A DNA stretch of 15,151 nt from Omnitrophica WOR_2 bacterium RIFCSPLOWO2_12_FULL_46_30 (GTDB lineage: Bacteria > Omnitrophota > Gorgyraeia > Gygaellales > UBA12090). The notes beneath the pieces were generated by a model, which saw only the letters and a program-made list of their open reading frames with translations, searched no databases and was not told the origin of the DNA. Position numbers and translations under genes: made by a program. Shown here in pieces: positions 6,945 through 13,286 of the stretch (position 1 is the stretch's first letter; every line of letters starts with the position of its first letter). The DNA lies in contig MHHA01000062.1 in NCBI GenBank assembly GCA_001805845.1, forward strand, positions 1 to 15,151. Reading direction: 5' to 3'.

Positions 6945-9741
6945 CTAATATCTTGCTTGAGGCGGCGAGCTTTTCTTTGTTAACCGTAACCAATTCTTTC
7001 TCGCGCTCAATAACCTCTTGGGGCGCCTTTTGAAGGAATTCCTTATTTTTCAGCCGGCTCTCTTTAGATTTCAAATCCGCGGTTATCGCGCCTATTTCTC
7101 TGGCAAGCTTTTCAATTTCCTTCTCAATATCAATTACTCCCTCAAGTTCTAATAACACCTGCGTTTTCTTGAAGATTGAACTTATGCTCTTGATTCCGGC
7201 TGGGCGCTCTGACCGGATGTCCAAATTATCTAACTTGGCCAAATAGGAGATATATTTTGAGGTTTCATCAAGTATACGCACAGTCTTTTTATCTTTGACC
7301 ACAATAGTAACCTTAACATTTTGCGACTGCGGGAGCTTTACCTGTGACTTAAGATTCCTGATTGCGGTGATCAGATCAATAGCAAGCTGCATCCTGGACT
7401 CAACATCTTTATCAACCATCTGCTTCTGAATATGCGGCCAGGGCTGGGTCATAATACTCGTAACTCCTGCACTCGCCTGCCTGCCGGCAGGCAGGTAACT
7501 CGTAGCTCGTAATTTCTGCCAGATTTCCTCGGTAATAAACGGCATAAACGGATGCAGGCACCTTAATGTTTTCTCCAAAACCTTATACAAAACTATCTGT
7601 GTATTTTTGCTTTGGCTGGTGACCTGGTAACCTGGTGACCTGGTGACCAGAATTGGTTTAGCCAATTCCAGATACCAATCGCAAAACTCATGCCAGATGA
7701 ATTCGTAGAGGATATTTGCTGCCTGATTAAAACGAAAATTATCCAGGGCTTTATTTAATCTGCCTAAGATAGAATAAAATCTGCTTAAAATCCATCTTTC
7801 CGGAAGTTCTAATTTCTCTTTTTCAAAAAACACGCATAAGTCAATATTAACCAAACTTAAATCCAGGTTCATCAAAGAAAATCTTGAGGCATTCCAGAGC
7901 TTATTGGCAAAATTCCTGCCCAACTCAAACTTCTCTTCTGAAAGATATACATCCTGCCCGGTAGAAGTTATTGAAATAAGGCTGAATCTCAAAGCGTCCG
8001 CGCCGTATTGAGCGATAATCTCCAGGGGGTCAATGATATTTCCCAGGGACTTGGACATCTTTTTGCCTTCTATATCCCGCACCGTGCCGTGGATATAAAC
8101 ATCCTTAAATGGTTCCTTGCCGATAAATTCAAAACCTGCCATAATCATCCGGGCCACCCAGAAAAAGATTATCTCAGGAGCGGTAACCAAGACAGAGGTG
8201 GGATAAAAATATTTGAGTTCTTGAGTTCTTTGAGTTGCTTTGAGTTCTTGAATTGGCCAGCCAAAGGTGGCAAAGGGCCACAGCCACGACGAAAACCAGG
8301 TATCCAGCACATCTTCGTCTTGAAGTAAATTAGCGGAATTACAGTCAGGACATTTATCTGGCCTGATATAACCAACTAGCGGTTTAGGATCCAGAATAGT
8401 ATAACTCGTAGTATACCCTGGTGGTCCGCTTTTTACCTCTACGATTTTACCGCTCTTCAGCCCGCAATCCCTACAATACCATACTGGAATTCTATGTCCC
8501 CACCAAATCTGGCGCGAAATACACCAATCGCGGATATTCTCCATCCAGTTTAGATAAACCTTGGTCCAGCGCTTAGGATAGAATTTGATTTTACTATTTT
8601 TTACCGCCTCTATCGCTGGTTTTGCAAGCGGCTTCATCCTTACAAACCACTGCCAAGATAAATACGGCTCAACAACTGTATGACAGCGATAACAATGAGC
8701 CACAGAATGCTTATGCGGCTCTATTTTCTCAAACAGCTTCCTTTCGTTTAAATCTTCTATTATCGCCTCCCTCGCCTCAAATCTATCCATATTTTGATAT
8801 TCGCCGGCGCTGAAATTCAAAGTTCCGTCGTAATTCATAATATTTATAAAATCGAGATTATGCTTCTTACCCAAAGCATAATCGTTAGGGTCGTGGGCAG
8901 GAGTCACTTTGACTGCTCCGGTGCCGAATTTCATATCTACCATATCATCAGCAATTATCTTTATTTCCCGCTCAACTAAAGGCGGAATAACTGTCTGTCC
9001 AATAAAATTTTTATACCGTTTATCTTTAGGATTAACCGCAACCGCGGTGTCGCCTAATATCGTCTCCGGCCGGGTCGTCGCTACTACAATGAAATCCGGG
9101 ATATTGCCTTTTCTGGTTTCTCTAATTGGATACCTTATATAATACAGCTTCCCTTCAACTTCACGGTGCGGCGCTTCTTCGTCAGAAAGAGCGGTTTGAC
9201 ATCTTGGACACCAATTGATAATATAATTACCCCTATAAATCAAATCCTTCTGATAAAGACGGATAAATACTTCCTTAACCGCCTCAGAATATTCGCCATC
9301 CATAGTAAAACGCTCTCTCGCCCAATCACAAGATGCCCCTAATTTTTTAAGCTGATGGATAATGGTCAAACCGTATTGTTCCCTCCAGAGCCAGACTCTT
9401 TCTAAAAACTTCTCCCTGCCTAAATCCTGGCGCTTCAGGCCCTCTTTAGCGAGTTGGCGTTCAACTACATTCTGAGTGGCAATGCCGGCATGGTCGGTTC
9501 CCGGCATCCAGAGCGATGCAAAACCCTGCATTCGTTTTAAGCGGATTAAAATATCCTGACAGGTATTATTTAAGGCATGGCCCATATGCAAGATTCCGGT
9601 TACATTGGGCGGGGGGATAACTATGCAGAAAGGTTTTTTAGCGGGATTAACCTTTGCCGAAAAGAGCTGATTGTCCTGCCAATATTTATAAATTCTATCT
9701 TCAATCTCTTTCGGCTCATAGTGGTTGGGTATTTCATTCAT
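6928..9741 (-). CDS. valS: Valyl-tRNA synthetase
   Basis: Class I synthetase that charges tRNA-Val and edits mischarged threonine. The HIGH motif appears as HMGH (residues 52-55), the CP1 editing domain has TTRPETILGDTAVAV and GTGAVKVTPAHDPNDY, and the KMSKS loop is intact (561-565). The anticodon-binding domain follows. A C-terminal coiled coil (about the last 70 residues) is rich in Lys and Glu, as in bacterial ValRS. I chose the ATG at 9741 (937 residues); a TTG at 9762 is also open. Several places differ from the family: an enlarged zinc-ribbon segment between CRDC and CPDC (around residues 425-455), a repeat-encoded QELKATQRTQELK (about 496-510), a tandem-repeat tract (699-709) and a palindrome-encoded YLPAGRQASAG (about 749-758). 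The frame stays open through all of them, so the gene appears functional. Confidence 0.97.
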   Translation of the reverse strand: MNEIPNHYEPKEIEDRIYKYWQDNQLFSAKVNPAKKPFCIVIPPPNVTGILHMGHALNNTCQDILIRLKRMQGFASLWMPGTDHAGIATQNVVERQLAKEGLKRQDLGREKFLERVWLWREQYGLTIIHQLKKLGASCDWARERFTMDGEYSEAVKEVFIRLYQKDLIYRGNYIINWCPRCQTALSDEEAPHREVEGKLYYIRYPIRETRKGNIPDFIVVATTRPETILGDTAVAVNPKDKRYKNFIGQTVIPPLVEREIKIIADDMVDMKFGTGAVKVTPAHDPNDYALGKKHNLDFINIMNYDGTLNFSAGEYQNMDRFEAREAIIEDLNERKLFEKIEPHKHSVAHCYRCHTVVEPYLSWQWFVRMKPLAKPAIEAVKNSKIKFYPKRWTKVYLNWMENIRDWCISRQIWWGHRIPVWYCRDCGLKSGKIVEVKSGPPGYTTSYTILDPKPLVGYIRPDKCPDCNSANLLQDEDVLDTWFSSWLWPFATFGWPIQELKATQRTQELKYFYPTSVLVTAPEIIFFWVARMIMAGFEFIGKEPFKDVYIHGTVRDIEGKKMSKSLGNIIDPLEIIAQYGADALRFSLISITSTGQDVYLSEEKFELGRNFANKLWNASRFSLMNLDLSLVNIDLCVFFEKEKLELPERWILSRFYSILGRLNKALDNFRFNQAANILYEFIWHEFCDWYLELAKPILVTRSPGYQVTSQSKNTQIVLYKVLEKTLRCLHPFMPFITEEIWQKLRATSYLPAGRQASAGVTSIMTQPWPHIQKQMVDKDVESRMQLAIDLITAIRNLKSQVKLPQSQNVKVTIVVKDKKTVRILDETSKYISYLAKLDNLDIRSERPAGIKSISSIFKKTQVLLELEGVIDIEKEIEKLAREIGAITADLKSKESRLKNKEFLQKAPQEVIEREKELVTVNKEKLAASSKILDELKK
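7456..7511. repeat. 20-bp perfect palindrome in valS flanked by ACTCGTA direct repeats
   Basis: CCTGCCTGCCGGCAGGCAGG (7476-7495) is a perfect palindrome with no loop. ACTCGTA occurs on both sides (7456-7462 and 7498-7504), with a further GCTCGTA at 7505-7511. On the coding strand this yields an added peptide containing YLPAGRQ in the linker between EEIWQKL and MTQPWPH. The flanking direct repeats resemble a target duplication, though they may be part of the element. Confidence 0.88.
7616..7647. repeat. Four tandem copies of an 8-bp unit (CTGGTGAC) in valS
   Basis: Units at 7616, 7624, 7632 and 7640 are identical except for one base in the second (CTGGTAAC). Each contains the palindrome GGTNACC. 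The tract encodes about residues 699-709 (VTRSPGYQVTS) within the anticodon-binding domain. Because 8 is not a multiple of 3, gain or loss of one unit would shift the frame. Confidence 0.9.
8213..8254. repeat. Short-period TTGAGTT repeat tract in valS
   Basis: TTGAGTT occurs at 8213-8219, 8221-8227, 8230-8236 and 8240-8246, with a degenerate TTGAATT at 8248-8254, spaced 8 to 10 bp. On the coding strand it gives QELKATQRTQELK, in which QELK is repeated. In usual ValRS proteins the conserved GWP is separated from KYFYPT by only a few residues, so the tract has lengthened this loop. Confidence 0.85.
8402..8411. repeat. Second copy of a 10-bp word TAACTCGTAG in valS
   Basis: The same ten bases occur at 7496-7505, directly beside the palindrome. 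Here the word lies in the enlarged zinc-ribbon region, encoding part of YTTSYT, and may mark a decayed copy of the same element. Confidence 0.5.
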
Positions 9742-9766
9742 ACAATTTTTTAACTCGCGCAAGGGA

Positions 9767-9967
9767 TCAAATCTTTCCTTCTCTAAATTTGTCCTGAAGC
9801 TTGATGATTCTCCCGGGCAAAGTTTTTCTTACTGCGCGCCATAGGAGCCACGCGGATTCAAGTGCCCTCCATCTTTGATAAGGTGTCGTATTTTTTACTA
9901 CAAATTCCAAATGCTCATAAGGGATAATCTCGCCGGCTTTAAAATTAGGACCTTTTACGGTTTTCAT
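9767..9967 (-). CDS. Hypothetical 66-residue protein, possible partner of the upstream nucleotidyltransferase
   Basis: I do not recognise this protein. It is basic, has no signal peptide or membrane segment, and has a Trp/Arg-rich centre (YQRWRALESAWLLWRAVRKT) that reads as an amphipathic helix. It looks genuine because a clear Shine-Dalgarno GAGAGG sits seven bases before its ATG, it overlaps the end of the nucleotidyltransferase gene by 23 bp, and its stop lies just before valS. The tight overlap with a nucleotidyltransferase-fold gene suggests the two act together, perhaps as a toxin-antitoxin-like pair or a regulatory subunit. That is inference from position and size only. Confidence 0.7.
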   Translation of the reverse strand: MKTVKGPNFKAGEIIPYEHLEFVVKNTTPYQRWRALESAWLLWRAVRKTLPGRIIKLQDKFREGKI

Positions 9968-10454
9968 TATTTATCCTCTCAATCTCTTCCAAATTCCTGA
10001 TATCTATCAAATCCTGCGGCCTATTGGCTAACGACTTTAATTTCCTGAGGTGTCTATTGCTAATAGTGCAAACTTTTACCCTATTTATCTCTATCTTCTC
10101 AATATCTTTCTCAATTTCAGAAAACTTTATCGGCTCGGTTACAAGCATATCCACTATTTTCAAATGATCTCTGATATGAAAGAACGAAAAGACTATCATC
10201 CCCTTTTTATCTATCCACTCCTGCCGAATTCGGCTGTCTTTAAACTCTTCTTTTTTGACCGGGACCCTGGGACGATACTCCAGGCTATACATTATATCAA
10301 AAAATTTATCCAGATTTTCTTCACTTAATTCCACAATCAAATCTAAATCGGCGGTAAATCTGGTAAAACCGTGCAACACAACCGCGACTCCTCCGGCCAC
10401 GGCATATTTTATCTTCCCTTTATTTAGAGCCTTAACTATGTCTAAATATATCAT
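9945..10454 (-). CDS. Nucleotidyltransferase-fold protein (AbiEii / minimal nucleotidyltransferase-like)
   Basis: A 169-residue protein with the polymerase-beta-like nucleotidyltransferase signature: a Gly-Gly pair (21-22) in YAVAGGVAVVLHG, then HGxxRxTxDLDL with Arg32, Thr34 and the metal-binding Asp36 and Asp38. A third acid is probably Asp102 in KIVDML. The C-terminal segment RPQDLIDIRNLEEI is common in this group. Relatives include AbiEii toxins of type IV toxin-antitoxin systems and many uncharacterised small nucleotidyltransferases that modify RNA or protein. The ATG overlaps the cimA stop by one base (TAATG), with AAGGA about ten bases upstream. It stands out as an accessory gene among housekeeping genes, paired with a 66-residue partner. 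The fold is well supported, while target and role are unknown. Confidence 0.8.
   Translation of the reverse strand: MIYLDIVKALNKGKIKYAVAGGVAVVLHGFTRFTADLDLIVELSEENLDKFFDIMYSLEYRPRVPVKKEEFKDSRIRQEWIDKKGMIVFSFFHIRDHLKIVDMLVTEPIKFSEIEKDIEKIEINRVKVCTISNRHLRKLKSLANRPQDLIDIRNLEEIERINNENRKRS
9975..9980 (-). promoter_or_regulatory. Ribosome binding site of the 66-residue protein gene
   Basis: GAGAGG lies seven bases before the ATG at 9967, inside the end of the nucleotidyltransferase gene. It is the main evidence that this small gene is translated. Confidence 0.7.
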
Positions 10455-12016
10455 TACGCCTTGTCCTTTAAGAGCTTATATTCCACCGAATCTACCAATG
10501 CCTGCCAGCTTGCCTCAATGATGTTTTCGGAGACGCCTACGGTTCCCCAGGAGTCGCTTTCATCCTGGGATTGAATCAGAACCCGCACCCTGCTGGCGGT
10601 GCCTGCCTTTTCATCAAGCACCCGTACCTTGAAGTCCGATAAATGCATCTTAGCTAAGGCGGGGTAAAATCCTTTGAGCGCTTTGCGCAGGGCATTGTCT
10701 AAAGCATTTACCGGGCCATCGCCGTCAGCTGCGGTATGCTCCTGTATCCCATTAACCCTCACTTTGATTATTGCCTCAGAAGCGATGCGGCCATCCGGCT
10801 TCTTTTCCACCACTACCCGAAAGCTCTCTAAATCAAAAAATCGCTTATACTGTTTAAGTTCACGCTTAATCAGCAGCTCAAACGAGGCGTCTGCGGCCTC
10901 AAACTGGTAACCTTTATGCTCTAAGTCCTGTAAAAGTTTCAGAATCTTCTGAGTTTTAGGGGATTTTTTATCCAAGTCTAGCTCAAACTCTTTTGCCTTT
11001 AAGACAATGGGCATCTTCCCGGCAAGCTCTGAAACCAGGAGCCGGCGGTGATTACCGACAATCACCGGTTCAATATGCTCATAGGTCTTAGGGTTCTTTA
11101 ACATCGCGTCAATATGCACACCGCCCTTATGCACAAAGGCCGAACTGCCGACAAATGGCTGATTCGGCTGCTGGCGGAGGTTAGAAACCTCACTCACAAA
11201 ATGCGAGACCTTAGTCAATTCCTTAAGATTTTTATCCGGGACGCAGTCAACATTCAGCTTAGTTTTAAGAATCCCGATAATGGTGGATAAATCAGCGTTG
11301 CCACAGCGTTCGCCATAACCGTTAAATGTTCCTTGAACATGGGTAATGCCATTTTCAATAGCCAGAATGGAATTTGCTACCGCCAAGCCCAAATCATTAT
11401 GCGCATGAATACCCAAAGCGGATTTTAATTTTGGCGCGATATGGTGAATAATCCGGATTAGCTCTGAAGCAACGGTTCCGCCGTTGGTATCGCAAAAAAC
11501 TATTCTTGAGGCGCCTGCTTCTTGGGCGGCTAAGGCAGTCTTAACAGCATATTCGGGATTGCCTTTATAACCGTCAAAGAAATGTTCACAGTCGTAAATC
11601 ACCGTCTTTGCCTTAGAAACCAGATATGCAATGGTATCTTCAATCAGTTTAAGGTTATCGTCTAAAGAAACTTTCAGGACCTCCTTGACATGCAAATCCC
11701 AGGTTTTTCCAAAAATGGTAACTACTCTTGTATCCGCCGCAAGTATGCTTTTAATGCTTGGGTCAAGATTTACTTTTTTGTCCGCCCTGCGAGTAGAACC
11801 AAAGGCAACTAATGCCGCCTGTCTTAGCGGTTTATCCTTCAAAATCTTAAAAACCTCCCTATCCTTGGGGTTTGCCGGCCAGCCCGCCTCAATAAAATGG
11901 ATTCCCAATTCATCAAGTTTCCTGGCAATACGCACCTTATCCTGCACCGAATAGGAAATGCCTTCGGTCTGGGCGCCGTCACGCAGGGTTGTATCGTAAA
12001 GCTCTATCTTTTGCAT
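10454..12016 (-). CDS. cimA: (R)-citramalate synthase
   Basis: Condenses pyruvate with acetyl-CoA to (R)-citramalate, the first step of the threonine-independent route to 2-ketobutyrate and isoleucine. The 520-residue protein has an HMGL-like TIM barrel beginning LYDTTLRDGAQTEG (residues 6-19, with the metal/active-site Arg12 and Asp13), the metal-binding HAHND (204-208) and GTFNGYGERCGN (229-240). A C-terminal LeuA-type regulatory domain carries the DGDGPVNALD segment and is expected to bind isoleucine as feedback inhibitor. The TTLRDGAQTEG start and GYGERCGN segment fit the long CimA type better than 2-isopropylmalate synthase, which it resembles. The ATG is preceded by GAGG with a 7-bp spacer, 13 bp after lysC. 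Pairing with aspartate kinase places it in an amino-acid synthesis operon. Homocitrate synthase is a less likely alternative. Confidence 0.92.
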   Translation of the reverse strand: MQKIELYDTTLRDGAQTEGISYSVQDKVRIARKLDELGIHFIEAGWPANPKDREVFKILKDKPLRQAALVAFGSTRRADKKVNLDPSIKSILAADTRVVTIFGKTWDLHVKEVLKVSLDDNLKLIEDTIAYLVSKAKTVIYDCEHFFDGYKGNPEYAVKTALAAQEAGASRIVFCDTNGGTVASELIRIIHHIAPKLKSALGIHAHNDLGLAVANSILAIENGITHVQGTFNGYGERCGNADLSTIIGILKTKLNVDCVPDKNLKELTKVSHFVSEVSNLRQQPNQPFVGSSAFVHKGGVHIDAMLKNPKTYEHIEPVIVGNHRRLLVSELAGKMPIVLKAKEFELDLDKKSPKTQKILKLLQDLEHKGYQFEAADASFELLIKRELKQYKRFFDLESFRVVVEKKPDGRIASEAIIKVRVNGIQEHTAADGDGPVNALDNALRKALKGFYPALAKMHLSDFKVRVLDEKAGTASRVRVLIQSQDESDSWGTVGVSENIIEASWQALVDSVEYKLLKDKA

Positions 12017-12023
12017 AGCTTAT

Positions 12024-12027
12024 CCTC
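12024..12027 (-). promoter_or_regulatory. Ribosome binding site of cimA
   Basis: GAGG sits seven bases before the ATG at 12016, in the 13-bp gap after the lysC stop, and confirms that start. Confidence 0.65.
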
Positions 12028-12029
12028 AT

Positions 12030-13250
12030 TCATCGCTTATCCAGGCCGAACTGCTTATGCAAAGCCCGCACAGCTCTTTCGGCAAGCCTTTTCTTGATAA
12101 TGCAGGAAATACTTATCTCGGAAGTAGAAATCATTTCAATATTTATCTTCTCTTTTGCCAGCGCCTGAAACATCTGCGCGGCAACGCCGGAATGCGTCTT
12201 CATCCCCACTCCCACGATGGAAACCCTGGCGATACCTGAATCCTCCAGGACATCCTGCGCCCCTATTGCGCAGGCCGTCTTCCTGGTAATTCTCATTGCC
12301 TTAGAGCTATCAGCTTTGGAAACCGTAAATGAGATATCGGTTTGTTTTGTGTGCGAGACGTTCTGCACAATCATATCCACGTTGATTCCGCCGTCAGAAA
12401 ACTGATTGAAAATCCTGGCAGCTATGCCCGGCCGGTCAGGGACGTTGCATATCGTTATCTTTGACTCGTGCTTATTTAAGGTTACTCCCGTAACCAGCGC
12501 ATCTTCCATATTTTTTACCTCCTTGATAATCATTGTCCCGGGATTATCGGAGAATGACGACCTCACATGTATGGGGATATCAAACTTTTTGGCTACCTCA
12601 ATGGAGCGCGCCTGCATCACCTGCGCGCCAAGCGAGGCCATCTCCAGCATTTCATCATAGGTAATTTCCTTTATCCTGCGCGCCTTCGGCTCTATGCGCG
12701 GGTCGGTGGTAAAGACCCCCTCCACGTCGGTATAAATCTCGCACTCATCTGCCTCTAAGATTTTTGCCAGGGCAACCGCGGTAAGGTCTGAGCCTCCCCG
12801 GCCTAAGGTCGTGATATCCTGCTGGGGGGTGATGCCCTGGAAACCGGCAACAATTACAATCTTACCCTTTTTTAATTCCTGCTGCAGCTTACCCACCTCT
12901 ATTTTTACGATGCGCGCCCTGGTATGCGCGGTATCGGTAACAATGCCCACCTGATAACCGGTGAGGGATATTGCCTGGTAACCTAACTCAAGAATTGCCA
13001 TTGCCAGAAGCGCAACCGATATCTGCTCCCCGGTTGAAAGCAGCATATCCATCTCCCGCTCCGGAGGCTCTTTGGATATCCGGGAGGCAAGCTCAATCAG
13101 CTCATCCGTAGTATCGCCTAAGGCCGAAACCACCGCCACTAAATCATAACCTTTTTTCTTGTAGCTTACTAAGCGCCTGGCGACATTTTTTATCCTTTCA
13201 ATATTTGCCACTGACGAACCGCCGTATTTTTGCACAATTAACTTATCCAC
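12030..13250 (-). CDS. lysC: Aspartate kinase (monofunctional, with two ACT domains)
   Basis: Phosphorylates aspartate with ATP, the entry step to lysine, threonine and methionine. The 406-residue protein has the kinase start KYGGSSVANIERI, the STGEQ substrate loop, DLTAVALAKILEADECEIYTDVEGVFTTDPR and two C-terminal ACT domains (PDRPGIAARIF and GVAAQMFQALAKEKINIEMISTSE), the usual site of lysine and/or threonine feedback. Length matches the short bacterial form without a fused homoserine dehydrogenase. The start is a GTG at 13250, four bases after GGAGGA. An ATG overlapping it is out of frame and ends after three codons. The gene lies 36 bp after cstA and 13 bp before cimA, so it is probably cotranscribed with both. 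Confidence 0.96.
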   Translation of the reverse strand: MDKLIVQKYGGSSVANIERIKNVARRLVSYKKKGYDLVAVVSALGDTTDELIELASRISKEPPEREMDMLLSTGEQISVALLAMAILELGYQAISLTGYQVGIVTDTAHTRARIVKIEVGKLQQELKKGKIVIVAGFQGITPQQDITTLGRGGSDLTAVALAKILEADECEIYTDVEGVFTTDPRIEPKARRIKEITYDEMLEMASLGAQVMQARSIEVAKKFDIPIHVRSSFSDNPGTMIIKEVKNMEDALVTGVTLNKHESKITICNVPDRPGIAARIFNQFSDGGINVDMIVQNVSHTKQTDISFTVSKADSSKAMRITRKTACAIGAQDVLEDSGIARVSIVGVGMKTHSGVAAQMFQALAKEKINIEMISTSEISISCIIKKRLAERAVRALHKQFGLDKR

Positions 13251-13254
13251 CCAT

Positions 13255-13260
13255 TCCTCC
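13255..13260 (-). promoter_or_regulatory. Ribosome binding site of lysC, deciding a GTG start
   Basis: GGAGGA directly abuts an ATG (13254) that opens only ATG GGT GGA TAA. The in-frame lysC start is the GTG at 13250, at proper spacing from the GGAGG core. The site therefore supports GTG initiation. Confidence 0.7.
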
Positions 13261-13286
13261 CTCGTCTGGCGAGCTATTTCCTATTC

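Noticed and set aside
7456..7651. Repeat-rich part of valS as a sign of a pseudogene or assembly error
   Set aside because: The reading frame stays open, and conserved domains before and after are intact and in the same frame.
7616..8254. CRISPR-like or satellite array in valS
   Set aside because: Units are 7-8 bp with no spacers, and the two tracts have different units; these are simple tandem repeats in coding sequence.
9742..9762. TTG start of valS at 9762
   Set aside because: An ATG seven codons later begins the conserved N-terminal region, and the added residues are not family-like. The TTG cannot be fully excluded.
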